Shown here: piece by piece, positions 34,220 to 43,646 of the stretch
How the letters are laid out: every line of letters begins with the position of its first letter
How positions within the stretch are numbered: the first letter of the stretch is position 1
Origin: Chryseobacterium phosphatilyticum
GTDB taxonomy: Bacteria; Bacteroidota; Bacteroidia; Flavobacteriales; Weeksellaceae
Direction of reading: 5' to 3'
NCBI RefSeq assembly: GCF_002899825.2
Contig: NZ_PPED02000006.1
Coordinates: 208,997 to 272,996 of the forward strand
Length of the DNA: 64,000 nucleotides
Notes under the pieces: model-generated
Told to the model about the DNA's origin: nothing
Seen by the model: only the letters and a program-made list of their open reading frames with translations
The model's database searches: none
Program-made: the position numbers and the translations under genes

Positions 34220-34349
34220 CTGTTTTTGAAATGATTCAGGGAGTCTCGAAGATGGGAGATCGAAGCTGGAAGTTATGAGTGGCATAAAGAATACCACATT
34301 TCTTCTTTTATTAAAGAACTGTCAGAAGTTACAAACCCGGCAATATCTT

Positions 34350-34610
34350 CTAACCTTTCTGTTTCTTATTTCTCGCTTCGTCTCTTTTTTGCTGTCTAAG
34401 TACAAACAGATATAAACTTTCCACCTTTGTTCTTGCCCACGGTGTTTTTCGTAAAAACTTCAGAGAAGAGTTGATGCTCGGATTATCTGTAAAACATTTG
34501 ATGTTGATCTGCTCCCCCAATTTCTCAAAACCTTCGTAGTACTCTACCAATTCATCAAGAATAGCATCGAGTCTTTTTCCATGTAAAGGATCCTTTGATT
34601 TTTCTTCCAT
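34350..34610 (-). CDS. VF530-family (DUF2132) small DNA-binding-like protein
   Basis: 86 residues. The whole protein fits the VF530 family: DPLHGKRLDAILDELVEYY at the start, INIKCFTDNPSINSSLKFLRKTPWAR in the middle and VESLYLF. The family is small and helical, with a proposed DNA-binding role based on structure; no biological function is established. A basic tail (RQQKRDEARNKKQKG) fits nucleic-acid contact. It is alone, with no operon partner. Confidence 0.88.
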   Translation of the reverse strand: MEEKSKDPLHGKRLDAILDELVEYYEGFEKLGEQINIKCFTDNPSINSSLKFLRKTPWARTKVESLYLFVLRQQKRDEARNKKQKG

Positions 34611-34654
34611 AACGCGGTAAAATTAAAACATTTTATCAGACTTACCGACTAAAA

Positions 34655-34685
34655 TTGTTTCGACTCTTAATCTTTAGTATTTTTG
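34655..34685 (+). promoter_or_regulatory. consensus Bacteroidetes promoter for the small basic protein
   Basis: TTG at 34655-34657, 20 nt spacer, then TATTTTTG at 34678-34685. This is the best full match to the TTG/TAnnTTTG consensus in the window. Expected transcription start is near 34691, 38 nt before the ATG at 34729. Confidence 0.65.
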
Positions 34686-34728
34686 ATGAAGCGATCGCTT
34701 AGCCATAGAGTTATTCGTTACCAAAAAT

Positions 34729-34881
34729 ATGAGCAAAAACAACGAAGCAAACAGGAAAAAAAATAAAAAGATGATTGACCAGAAAAAACGGAAAACACAA
34801 AATGCAGAAGCAGAAAGGAAAGCCCGTTTAAAACAAATTCTGGAAGATTTTAAAGCAAAAGATGGTGATCAAAAACAATAA
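34729..34881 (+). CDS. 50-residue basic, helical protein (unrecognised)
   Basis: A short gene of 50 codons: ATG at 34729, TAA at 34879-34881. The product is highly charged, about one third Lys or Arg, with KKNKKMIDQKKRK near residues 10-22 and a likely amphipathic helix at AEAERKARLKQILEDF (26-41). It has no Cys, Trp or signal peptide. It has its own consensus promoter and lies 186 nt before sbcD on the same strand. I recognise no family. The composition suggests a nucleic-acid or ribosome-binding role, which is only inference. Confidence 0.6.
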   Translation: MSKNNEANRKKNKKMIDQKKRKTQNAEAERKARLKQILEDFKAKDGDQKQ

Positions 34882-35028
34882 AATAGTTCATAACTTTACA
34901 TCTTAGCTTTGCAAACTATTCGTTTTGAAACTATAAAATTGTCTAAGGGTTTCAAACAGATTCTTATGATATAGATCCAGATACCGATGAAGTAAGGCAA
35001 ACCGTAATAAAAAAAATACTGCTTCATT

Positions 35029-35036
35029 TATCTTTG
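35029..35036 (+). promoter_or_regulatory. -7 promoter element for sbcDC
   Basis: TATCTTTG ending 31 nt before the sbcD ATG. No -33 TTG at proper spacing, so it may be weak or regulated. Confidence 0.45.
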
Positions 35037-35067
35037 GGTATTTACTTTTAACAATGATAATCTTTTT

Positions 35068-36273
35068 ATGAAAATTCTGCATACTGCCGACTGGCATTTA
35101 GGAAAACGACTGGACCGCTTTTCCAGACTGGAAGAGCAAATATTGGTGATGGAAGAAATCATCGGAATTGCTGATGAAGAAAATGTGGATCTTATTCTGG
35201 TTGCCGGGGATCTTTTTGATGCCTTCAATCCTGGTGTGGAAGCGGTGGAACTTTTCTACAAAACCCTGAAACGTTTATCCAAAAACGGGCAGCGCCCTGT
35301 CATTGCAATTTCAGGAAATCATGATTCTCCGAACCTCATCAATGCACCGGATCCATTGGCCAGAGAATGTGGAATTATTTTAATTGGTCACCCTAAAGCC
35401 CTGATTCAACCTTTCGGAACAGAGCATTTTAAAATCCTGAATTCCAAAGAGGGTTTCATAGAAATAAAAATTAATACTGTTGATTTTCCGGTGAGAATCC
35501 TTCACACGCCTTATGCTAATGAAATCCGCTTAAAGGAATATTTTGGTGAAAATAAGGAAGAAGAAATCAATAAAGTACTTGCTCACACCTGGAGTGAGCT
35601 GGCCGATCAGTTTTGCGATGACGAAGGAGTCAATCTGCTGACTGCTCATTTATACATGAATAAAAAAGGAAATGAGATTCTGGTGGAACCTGAAGGAGAA
35701 AAACCTATTAAAATCGGAAATGCTGATCTTATTTTCTCGGACAGTATTCCTGAACAGATTCAATATACAGCATTAGGGCACCTTCATGGGTTCCAGAATA
35801 TAGGAACGGTAGAAAAACCGGTGATTTATTCGTCTTCTCCATTATGTTATAGTTTTAGTGAAGCAGGACAGATAAAATACGTATCAATCATTAATGCAGA
35901 ACCGCTAAAATCTGTTACCTATGAAAAGAAAGCCTTGAAAAGCGGAAGAATTTTGGTGCGAAAAACATTCACCTCCGTAGAAGACACCATTCAGTGGCTT
36001 AAAGAAAATCCTAATACATTCATTGAGCTTACCCTGGAAAGTGAGACTTTCCTGACAGCCAATGAAAGAAGACTCATCTATCAATCCCACAATGGAATTG
36101 TGTATTTGATTCCAAAAATAAAAAGCAGAGAACTCATAGAACAGGAGAGTCACGAAATTAATCTCAATCAAAATATAGAAGCATTATTTAAAGATTATTT
36201 TAAATCTAAAAACGGAGGCCAGGAGGCTAATGATGAGTTGATGAATTTGTTTAATGAAATTTTAAATTCCTGA
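35068..36273 (+). CDS. sbcD: exonuclease SbcCD, nuclease subunit D
   Basis: 401 residues, normal. Mre11-type metallophosphoesterase that cleaves hairpins and DNA ends together with SbcC. The five metal-binding motifs are visible: HTADWHLGK (residues 5-13), VAGDLFD, SGNHDSPN, LLTAHLY and ALGHLHGFQ. The last 100 residues form the SbcC-binding capping part. The gene is followed by sbcC after 3 nt, so the two subunits are co-translated. Confidence 0.97.
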   Translation: MKILHTADWHLGKRLDRFSRLEEQILVMEEIIGIADEENVDLILVAGDLFDAFNPGVEAVELFYKTLKRLSKNGQRPVIAISGNHDSPNLINAPDPLARECGIILIGHPKALIQPFGTEHFKILNSKEGFIEIKINTVDFPVRILHTPYANEIRLKEYFGENKEEEINKVLAHTWSELADQFCDDEGVNLLTAHLYMNKKGNEILVEPEGEKPIKIGNADLIFSDSIPEQIQYTALGHLHGFQNIGTVEKPVIYSSSPLCYSFSEAGQIKYVSIINAEPLKSVTYEKKALKSGRILVRKTFTSVEDTIQWLKENPNTFIELTLESETFLTANERRLIYQSHNGIVYLIPKIKSRELIEQESHEINLNQNIEALFKDYFKSKNGGQEANDELMNLFNEILNS

Positions 36274-36276
36274 TCT

Positions 36277-39200
36277 ATGATTCCAGTAAAATTAACGGTT
36301 GAAGGTTTATATTCTTACCAGGAACGGCAGACTATTGACTTTAAAAATCTCACCGAAGGTGGCTTATTCGGTATTTTCGGGGCAGTAGGTTCCGGAAAGT
36401 CTTCCATTCTTGAGGCAATTTCATTTGTCTTATATGGCGAGACAGAACGTCTGAATATGCGTGATAAGAGAGCCTATAATATGATGAATTTAAAATCTAA
36501 CAACTCTTATATAGAATTTGACTTCATCAATTTTGAAAATAAGCTGTTCCGCGCAACGAGAGATTTCAGACGTAATTCTAAGAAATTTGATGATGTAAAA
36601 CCTTACTCCGTCACGTTCTATGAACATATTAATAATAAGTGGATTCCACTGGATCATTCCAACGCAGAGACCGTTATCGGGCTAAGTTATCCTAACTTCA
36701 AGCGTACCATTATCATTCCCCAGGGCCAGTTTAAAGAGTTTCTTGAACTGGGTGCAGCGGAAAGAACCAATATGATGAAGGAGATCTTCAGCCTTCAGCG
36801 ATTTGATCTCCAGAATAATGTTTCTTCCCTGAACGTCAGAAACAGGTCTGAACTGGATCAACTTGAAGGACAACTGAAAGGTTTTGAAGAAATTAATGAG
36901 GAAAAGATTCAACAGCAAAAGGAACTTTTAACTGAAGAGCAGAAAAAGCTAGCCCATGCCAATGAAAAGCTGGAACAGATTTCCCATACTTATCAGCAGT
37001 TAAAAAATTTAAAAACTGATTTTGAAAGTCTGCAACAGAACAGAGAAAATTTCAATCAGCTCTCTGTTCAAAAGCCTGAGATTGATGCTCTGGAAATTAA
37101 GACAGATCTGTACGATCGTGTTTTCAGGGTTTTTAATCCTTTGATCATTGAAAAAAATAAGCTTTCAAAAGAAATAAAAGATCAACAAACTGAAAAAGAA
37201 AACCATGTAAAGGTTGTACAGGAAACTGAGAAAAAATTCAATGCTGTCAGGGAACAGCTGGTTATTCTTGAGCCAAAGTTTAAAGCATTGGAACAATCCA
37301 GAATACAGGAAAACGATCTGAATCTTATTGTCAATATTCTCAAATTTTCTGAAGAGATCAAAGTACTCAATCAGCGTACTCTGAAAGGTTCAGAAAAAGT
37401 AACAGAAGTAGAGGCAAAAAGAGAGATTATCCTTAAAAAAGTTGCAGAGCTTACCAAAAGTATCGGGATTTTAAAAGAGCAAAAGCTTGATACTGCTCTT
37501 CTTTCTCAAATTAGCAACTGGTTTATTCAACATAAAAATTCACAAAAATCCCTGCGTGAGCAAACTGAGAAAATCGAAAAACAGCAAAAGCAGGTGTATG
37601 CGATCCATGAAGAATTGAAGGCTTTTCTTTACCATGAAAATTATACGGAAAATTTCAGAACGCAGAAAGAAATCCTTGAAGCCCAAAAAAAAGAATGGTC
37701 TCAAAAGCTGGATCATTTAAAAATTCAGAAGGAACTATCCCGCTTTGCCAGTGAGCTTCACAATGGAGAATCCTGCCCTCTTTGTGGTTCTAAGGAACAT
37801 CCAAGTATTGTGCAGTTTCATGATGTGAATGCTGAGCTGCTGGAAATTCAGGAGAAGATAACCAATCTTGACCAGGAGCTTTTAAAACTTCAGAAACAGG
37901 AAGCGGAAATTGAAAAAATTCTCGACAGGAAAAAGATCTTTGAAGAGCAGTTCGCCACCGAACAAAAGGCATTACAGTCCATTCAAAAAGATATGGAAAA
38001 CCATCTCCGGCTTTTTATCTGGAAAGAGTTTAGTCCTCAGCGTGAAGAGGAATTTGATAAAAAACGTCAGGATTCTTTTGCCATAGAAAAAAAGATAGAA
38101 GAAACCGAACGGAATATTACTGCAGAACGTGAGGAAGCTGAAAAAGAGAATAAGCTGTTGGAAAAATATAAGTCGGCGCTGGAAGCCTTCAAACTCGAAG
38201 AAGCAACGAAACAGGAGCAAATCAATATCAGCCGCTCCGGACTTAAAACTCTGGATTGGAATATGTATAAGCAAAAAACGATTTCTGAAGTTGAAGAAAC
38301 CTACCAAAAGCTGGTTCAGACTAACCTCGAAACGGAACAGAATTATCAGAAAGCTACTGAGCAGGAAAAGGTACTTGCTCCTCAACTGGCTGAACAAAAA
38401 GCAATCGTTAATCAAACTGAAAAACTGATCATTACTCTTGAAAAAGAAATCTTCGATCATCAGGAAACCATTGCCAATGCTTTAAGCAAAAATCATTTTA
38501 CAGATTTTAAAGAAGTTGAAAATATTCTGATTCAGGAAATCAATATTGAGCAATCCAGAGCTCAGATCCAGAAATTCAAAATCGATTTTGAAACCCTGAA
38601 AAAGGTAATTGAAGGATTAGAACTCAAACTCAAAGATCTTTCTTTTGACAACGAGCAGTTTTCTCTGGCAGACAAGCAATATAATGAGGTGAAAACCGAA
38701 GTTCAGCAAGTCAATGATTCTGTGGTAAAAATGGCATCAGAAATTCAGCGTCTGGAAAAGGAATATGCCAAAAAAGAACAACTTTTAAAAGACCTTGCAG
38801 CTCTTCAGAAACGTGCTGAAAACTTAAAACTGATGGTCAACCTGTTCAAAGGAGCCGGTTTTGTACAATATGTTTCTTCCATTTATCTGAGGCAGCTATG
38901 TGATCATGCTAATGTACGTTTTCACAGAATGACCCGGAATCAGCTGAGTCTGCAACTCAATGAAAATAATGATTTCGAAATCATCGATTACCTCAACGAA
39001 GGCCGCAGTAGAAGTGTAAAAACCCTATCGGGAGGTCAGGCATTCCAGGTATCACTGAGCCTTGCGCTGGCATTGGCAGAGAGTGTACAGTCTAATGCAC
39101 AGGCTGAGAAGAATTTCTTCTTTATCGATGAAGGTTTCGGAACGCAGGATACGGAATCCGTCAATATTGTATTTGAAACCCTTACCAATCTGATCAGGGA

Positions 39201-39312
39201 AAACAGAATTGTGGGAATCATCTCGCACGTGGAAGAGCTTAAAGAAAAAATTCCTACAGCACTTACCGTTATTAAAGATGAAGAAAGAGGAAGCCTGATT
39301 CGAATTGAATAA
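36277..39312 (+). CDS. sbcC: exonuclease SbcCD, ATPase subunit C
   Basis: 1011 residues, Rad50-type SMC-like ATPase. Walker A is GAVGSGKSS (about 36-44). Two long coiled coils (about 180-490 and 520-870) flank the zinc hook CPLCG (about residues 499-503). The signature motif LSGGQAFQVSLSLALALAE and Walker B FFFIDEGFGTQD follow near the C-terminus. It is complete, with no frameshift. Works with SbcD in processing palindromes and double-strand ends. A long inverted repeat just after the gene serves as terminator. Confidence 0.97.
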   Translation: MIPVKLTVEGLYSYQERQTIDFKNLTEGGLFGIFGAVGSGKSSILEAISFVLYGETERLNMRDKRAYNMMNLKSNNSYIEFDFINFENKLFRATRDFRRNSKKFDDVKPYSVTFYEHINNKWIPLDHSNAETVIGLSYPNFKRTIIIPQGQFKEFLELGAAERTNMMKEIFSLQRFDLQNNVSSLNVRNRSELDQLEGQLKGFEEINEEKIQQQKELLTEEQKKLAHANEKLEQISHTYQQLKNLKTDFESLQQNRENFNQLSVQKPEIDALEIKTDLYDRVFRVFNPLIIEKNKLSKEIKDQQTEKENHVKVVQETEKKFNAVREQLVILEPKFKALEQSRIQENDLNLIVNILKFSEEIKVLNQRTLKGSEKVTEVEAKREIILKKVAELTKSIGILKEQKLDTALLSQISNWFIQHKNSQKSLREQTEKIEKQQKQVYAIHEELKAFLYHENYTENFRTQKEILEAQKKEWSQKLDHLKIQKELSRFASELHNGESCPLCGSKEHPSIVQFHDVNAELLEIQEKITNLDQELLKLQKQEAEIEKILDRKKIFEEQFATEQKALQSIQKDMENHLRLFIWKEFSPQREEEFDKKRQDSFAIEKKIEETERNITAEREEAEKENKLLEKYKSALEAFKLEEATKQEQINISRSGLKTLDWNMYKQKTISEVEETYQKLVQTNLETEQNYQKATEQEKVLAPQLAEQKAIVNQTEKLIITLEKEIFDHQETIANALSKNHFTDFKEVENILIQEINIEQSRAQIQKFKIDFETLKKVIEGLELKLKDLSFDNEQFSLADKQYNEVKTEVQQVNDSVVKMASEIQRLEKEYAKKEQLLKDLAALQKRAENLKLMVNLFKGAGFVQYVSSIYLRQLCDHANVRFHRMTRNQLSLQLNENNDFEIIDYLNEGRSRSVKTLSGGQAFQVSLSLALALAESVQSNAQAEKNFFFIDEGFGTQDTESVNIVFETLTNLIRENRIVGIISHVEELKEKIPTALTVIKDEERGSLIRIE

Positions 39313-39330
39313 ACTATATATTTTAAAAAT

Positions 39331-39378
39331 ACAAAAGTCACAAAAGTTTTATCTGAAAAATACTTTTGTGACTTTTGT
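39331..39378. terminator. long inverted repeat, bidirectional terminator after sbcC
   Basis: A 17-bp perfect inverted repeat (39331-39347 with 39362-39378). Each arm is itself a tandem copy of ACAAAAGT separated by one C. It lies between convergent sbcC and the flavin-dependent oxidoreductase gene. The low GC makes it a weak stem for its length, so it may be a dispersed repeat used as terminator. Confidence 0.65.
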
Positions 39379-39397
39379 GGTTAAACAATGCCTTTAA

Positions 39398-40423
39398 TTA
39401 TAAGTGCTGAACCAATGGTTTTACCTCTTTTCCGAATAACTCGATGGATTTCATCATCAGATTATGGGCAGGATCACCAATATCCATATGCCCGATAAAC
39501 CTTGTGATCCCGAAAAGCTCTTTCATATAAACAATTTTATCAGCAACTTCTTTCGGACTTCCAATAAATAAAGCTCCGTCTTTACTTCTTCCTCCGTCAT
39601 ACTGCATTTTAGTATAAGGAGCCCAACCTCTGGAAGCCCCCACTCTGTCCATCTGGGATTTATAATTGTGGAAATACCCGTCTACAACATTGGGATCATC
39701 ACTTACAAAAGTGTGTGAATGAACTGCAATCTGCATTTTAGACATATCATGTCCGGCTTTTTGATATTCCTGCTTATAAAACTCAATTAAATTTTTAAAC
39801 TGAACAGGCATTCCTCCAATGATGGCTACCACTAAAGGCATTCCTAATTGAGCAGCATTTAAAACAGACTGTGGTGTTCCTCCTACCGCTCTCCAGATCG
39901 GAAGCTTCCCTTCATTTTTTGCTCTCGGATAAACGGTCTGATTTTGCATGGGTGCACGAAGCTTTCCTGACCAGCTTACATTTTCTTCAGAATTGATTTT
40001 TAGTAACAATTCCAGTTTCTCATCAAAAAGCTCTTCATAGTCATTCAATGAATATCCATATAGCGGAAATGATTCAATAAAGCTTCCTCGTCCTACGAAT
40101 ATTTCAGCTCTTCCATTTGAAATAAGATCCAACGTGGAAAAGTCTTCATATACTTTTACAGGTTCGGAAGAGCTTAAAACAGTAACTCCACTAGCTAATT
40201 TTATATTTTTTGTGATACTTGCCGCTGCAGCCAATATTATTTCCGGAGAAGAAACGGCATAGTCCGGGCGGTGATGTTCTCCCATTGCGAAAACGTCAAT
40301 TCCCACCTCATCCATTAATTTTACCTGATCCAATATTTCATGAATCTTAGTCCCGGCATCTCTATATTTTCCGGTTGACTGGTCCAGAGCCAGATCACCA
40401 AACATTCCTATTCCTAATTCCAT
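39398..40423 (-). CDS. LLM-class flavin-dependent oxidoreductase (luciferase-like)
   Basis: 341 residues. TIM-barrel of the bacterial luciferase family: MELGIGMFGDLALDQSTG at the N-terminus, MGEHHRPDYAVSSPEIILAA (about 47-66) and GRAEIFVGRGSF (about 104-115). Such proteins use reduced FMN or F420; the substrate cannot be told from sequence. The single-gene unit has its own -7 element (40443-40450). Confidence 0.88.
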   Translation of the reverse strand: MELGIGMFGDLALDQSTGKYRDAGTKIHEILDQVKLMDEVGIDVFAMGEHHRPDYAVSSPEIILAAAASITKNIKLASGVTVLSSSEPVKVYEDFSTLDLISNGRAEIFVGRGSFIESFPLYGYSLNDYEELFDEKLELLLKINSEENVSWSGKLRAPMQNQTVYPRAKNEGKLPIWRAVGGTPQSVLNAAQLGMPLVVAIIGGMPVQFKNLIEFYKQEYQKAGHDMSKMQIAVHSHTFVSDDPNVVDGYFHNYKSQMDRVGASRGWAPYTKMQYDGGRSKDGALFIGSPKEVADKIVYMKELFGITRFIGHMDIGDPAHNLMMKSIELFGKEVKPLVQHL

Positions 40424-40442
40424 ATTGTTGATTTTAGTTACA

Positions 40443-40450
40443 CAAAAATA
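40443..40450 (-). promoter_or_regulatory. -7 promoter element for the luciferase-like gene
   Basis: TATTTTTG on the minus strand, 19 nt before the ATG at 40423. Confidence 0.45.
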
Positions 40451-40556
40451 CTGCTATGAGCTATCATACGCATTGATGTTTGATAAGATCATACCATGTT
40501 CAGATGTATTGCTTATTAAATCAAGGAATCTGTTTTTCTCCCTTATATAAACTCAT

Positions 40557-40564
40557 TATATTTG
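40557..40564 (+). promoter_or_regulatory. -7 promoter element for the TraB/ChaN-like gene
   Basis: TATATTTG ending 14 nt before the ATG at 40579. It argues against the longer frame that opens at 40480. Confidence 0.45.
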
Positions 40565-40578
40565 AGAACTATAACTTT

Positions 40579-41391
40579 ATGAAAATGAGATATCCACTAA
40601 CATTTTTTCTTTTACTATTTATCAACTCATACTTTTCACAAACCAGGACAGAAATATATGTGATAGGAAATATACACGACAGTGTTCCGAATTATCATCC
40701 AAAAATATTGTTTGATATCCTTGAAAAAATAAAACCTGACATTATCCTTCATGAAGTTGATGCGAATGGGATGAAAGAGTATGAGGCTGATAAAAACCCC
40801 AGGGGAAATGAAATTGTAGCCAGTAATCAATACGTACAGAAATTTCCCCAAACCCTAAGACTTCCTTTTGATTTTGACAACAGAAATCAATACAGAAAAG
40901 ATAAAGGTATGGTTCCAACAGATAATCTATCTGTAAAATTAATTGACAGTTTATATAAGGCTAAAAAACTATCACAATATGAGACCCAACAATATGAGGT
41001 TTTCCTGAATACAACGAAAGAACTTATGAAAAAAGCTGAATTATCTCCGGAAAACTTCAATAATAAAACAACCGATGAAATTTCAGAAAAAAGACAAAAC
41101 GCTCAATACTCCGGATTACTGAAAATCACAGAAAAAAGAAAAGAATTTGCAGCAAGGTTTGTGATCAAACCTGATGGAGACAAAATCACCTATAGAAATG
41201 GCTTCAAATTAATGTCCGGATTCTGGGATCTTAGAAATCAAACCATGGCTCAGAATATCTATAATACAGCAACAAAATATCCTTATAAAAAGATTGTTGT
41301 TTTAACTGGATTTTTACACAGGTATTATCTATTGAAGGAGCTTAATAGATTGAATAAAGGGCAGTTTGTGATCAAAGAGTTTTATGATTAA
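40579..41391 (+). CDS. secreted protein, TraB/GumN/ChaN-like (tentative)
   Basis: About 270 residues from the ATG at 40579. Signal peptide MKMRYPLTFFLLLFINSYFSQ. The start of the mature part reads VIGNIHDS...KIKPDIILHEVD, and near the end comes KKIVVLTGFLHRYYL. This pattern of an N-terminal GxxH, a middle EVD and a late G-x-x-H recalls the TraB/GumN/ChaN and erythromycin-esterase-like fold, with His and Glu as likely metal or catalytic residues. I am not certain of the family. It is a single gene followed by a good terminator. Confidence 0.6.
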   Translation: MKMRYPLTFFLLLFINSYFSQTRTEIYVIGNIHDSVPNYHPKILFDILEKIKPDIILHEVDANGMKEYEADKNPRGNEIVASNQYVQKFPQTLRLPFDFDNRNQYRKDKGMVPTDNLSVKLIDSLYKAKKLSQYETQQYEVFLNTTKELMKKAELSPENFNNKTTDEISEKRQNAQYSGLLKITEKRKEFAARFVIKPDGDKITYRNGFKLMSGFWDLRNQTMAQNIYNTATKYPYKKIVVLTGFLHRYYLLKELNRLNKGQFVIKEFYD

Positions 41392-41451
41392 TCTGTCTTT
41401 CTGTATATTACCATTTGCAAGAGTGAAATTATTTTGAAAATAATCAAAACG

Positions 41452-41483
41452 AAAAAATCCAGCCCTGTGGACTGGATTTTTTG
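41452..41483. terminator. bidirectional terminator
   Basis: Stem AAAAAATCCAG with its complement, loop of about 9 nt, A-rich before and T-rich after, between convergent genes. Confidence 0.9.
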
Positions 41484-43619
41484 TTATTTTTTAAGATAAA
41501 GATCAAAATAATCTGTGATTTTCTGCATCAGATGTACTCTGTCTTTTCCGATCACATTGTGCGGATGTCCCGGATAGGCAAAGTAATCTAATTGAACTCC
41601 ATTATCCACAGCAGACTTGATGAACTTTATGGAATGTTGCCATACCACTACATCATCCTGAGCACCATGGATCATTAATAACTTTCCTTTCAGATTTTGA
41701 ACTTTATCTAAAAGATTAGCTGCAGCATATCCCTGAGGATTTTCCTGTGGGGTATCCATATATCTTTCACCATACATGATTTCATACATACTCCAGTCAA
41801 TCACTGGTCCTCCCGCAACACCTACTTTAAATACATCCGGCTTGCGAAGCATAAAGCTTGTTGTCATAAACCCTCCGAAGCTCCATCCATGGATTCCCAT
41901 TTTTTCAGCATCTACATAAGGAAGAGATTTTAAGTAGTCAACTCCTTTCATCTGGTCATTCATTTCTGTTGTTCCCAGGTTTCTGAAAACAGCCTGCTCG
42001 AATTTCATTCCACGGTTTGAAGATCCTCTACCATCCATTGTGAAAATGATATATCCGTTTTGAGCCATGTATTCATACCATAGATTTCCGGAAGCCGGGA
42101 AGCTGTTGGTGATCAGTTGTAAGTGCGGTCCGTTGTACAGATATACAATCGTCGGGTATTTCTTGTTAGGATCAAAGTTTGTTGGAAGAATGATTTTCCC
42201 ATACAAAGGAGTACCGTCATCCGCCTTCAATTCTACGTTTTTAATTTCAGGTCTCTGATAGTTCTTTAGCGGATTTTCAGAAGTAAGAATATTAGTAGAT
42301 TTCAGATTCGCAGTATTAATAATATTAGCTACTCTTGGTGAGTTGGCATTGCTGTATGCATCATATAAATAATTCCCATCACTACTTAATGTTCCGATAT
42401 GGATTCCCGGAGCATCGTCCAGTCTTTGCATCTTGAAGTTAGTCCAGTTGATCTTATATAAATGTCTTTCTAAAGGTGTTTCTTTTGTTGAAGTAAAATA
42501 GATTTCCTTTTTCTTTTCATTAAATCCAAGGATATCGGTTACCAGCCAGTCTCCCTTTGTAATTTGTGCAACCAGCCCCTTTTCCAGACTATAGTGGAAC
42601 AAGTGATTGTATCCTGTTCTCTGGCTTTGCCAGATAAAATCTGTATTAGAATTCGGGAAGAAAGTAAGCGGATGTTGTGGCTCAACATATTTACTGTCTG
42701 TTTCTTCAAACAAAGTTTTTATCAATTCTCCTGTAGCAGCATCATATTGGTTCATTTTCATATGATTCTGTCCTCTGTTCAGAACAGCAATGAAGATATA
42801 TTTAGAATCCGGGCTCCAGGTAACGGCTGTTAAATATTGATCTTTTTCACCGTCTACTTTTAAAAAAGTAGTCGATTGAGTCTTGGTGTTGTATACTCCT
42901 AAAGTTACCTGATGAGAAGTCTGGCCGGCCATCGGATATTTGATGTTGTGATTCACAGCAGGCGTTACAGACCAGTCTATGATCGGATAATCTGCTACCA
43001 TACTCTGATCCATTCTATAGAAAGCTACACTTTCAGAATTAGGAGCAGGGAAAATTCCTGTATCAATTCCGAATTCATTTCGGTGAACCGCCTGACCACT
43101 GATGATATTTTCATTAGCTTCATTCGTTACTGCAGTCGTTTTCCCGTTTTTGCTCACAAATAAATTATTCTTTACTGTAAATGCAAAAGTTTGCCCATCA
43201 TTGAACATTTTCACATTGGCAGCGTCCTGATCCATTGTTGCCGTATTTTTCACCTTCCAGTCATTTCCTGATTTTTCAATCCAGAACATTTTACCACCGG
43301 TATTGAAATATCCTTGTGAATGATTTGCAAATCTGATCTGTGGAACAGCCTTCAGCTTATCGCTTGAAAATTTGTTCATCTGGGTCAAAGAGACCAGGGT
43401 ATCCTGTTTATTGGTTTTCAAATCTGTAATCAGGTATCCTCCTTTTACAGACTGGATATAAGATTTCCCGTCTGCAGACCATGAAAATTGGGAAATATTT
43501 TTCACGGCAAGGTTTGTTCTCATCCCATTTACAGCCTCCGCCATCGTAAATTTCTGTGTCTGGGCAAATGTTGTACTCCCCAAAACAAGCATCAATAAAG
43601 AAAATTTATTTAATTTCAT
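41484..43619 (-). CDS. S9 family peptidase, dipeptidyl-peptidase IV type
   Basis: 711 residues, with a signal peptide (ends TTFAQ), so periplasmic or surface-located. The N-terminal beta-propeller of DPP-IV type includes a Glu-rich helix region with QAVHRNEFGIDTGIFPAPNSE (about 180-200), where DPP-IV enzymes bind the substrate amino group. The C-terminal alpha/beta hydrolase has GWSFGGF with the nucleophile Ser near 579, Asp near 654 (GAQDDVV) and His near 686 (PGHPHN). It would remove Xaa-Pro dipeptides. A -7 element (43639-43646) ends 19 nt before the ATG. Confidence 0.93.
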   Translation of the reverse strand: MKLNKFSLLMLVLGSTTFAQTQKFTMAEAVNGMRTNLAVKNISQFSWSADGKSYIQSVKGGYLITDLKTNKQDTLVSLTQMNKFSSDKLKAVPQIRFANHSQGYFNTGGKMFWIEKSGNDWKVKNTATMDQDAANVKMFNDGQTFAFTVKNNLFVSKNGKTTAVTNEANENIISGQAVHRNEFGIDTGIFPAPNSESVAFYRMDQSMVADYPIIDWSVTPAVNHNIKYPMAGQTSHQVTLGVYNTKTQSTTFLKVDGEKDQYLTAVTWSPDSKYIFIAVLNRGQNHMKMNQYDAATGELIKTLFEETDSKYVEPQHPLTFFPNSNTDFIWQSQRTGYNHLFHYSLEKGLVAQITKGDWLVTDILGFNEKKKEIYFTSTKETPLERHLYKINWTNFKMQRLDDAPGIHIGTLSSDGNYLYDAYSNANSPRVANIINTANLKSTNILTSENPLKNYQRPEIKNVELKADDGTPLYGKIILPTNFDPNKKYPTIVYLYNGPHLQLITNSFPASGNLWYEYMAQNGYIIFTMDGRGSSNRGMKFEQAVFRNLGTTEMNDQMKGVDYLKSLPYVDAEKMGIHGWSFGGFMTTSFMLRKPDVFKVGVAGGPVIDWSMYEIMYGERYMDTPQENPQGYAAANLLDKVQNLKGKLLMIHGAQDDVVVWQHSIKFIKSAVDNGVQLDYFAYPGHPHNVIGKDRVHLMQKITDYFDLYLKK

Positions 43620-43638
43620 TGTATAGAATTGAATCCAT

Positions 43639-43646
43639 CAAAAATA
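43639..43646 (-). promoter_or_regulatory. -7 promoter element for the S9 peptidase gene
   Basis: TATTTTTG on the minus strand, 19 nt before the ATG at 43619. Confidence 0.45.

Noticed and set aside
34903..35097. 64-codon minus-strand frame overlapping the sbcD start
   Set aside because: It would run over the sbcD promoter element and first codons; composition is that of non-coding DNA.
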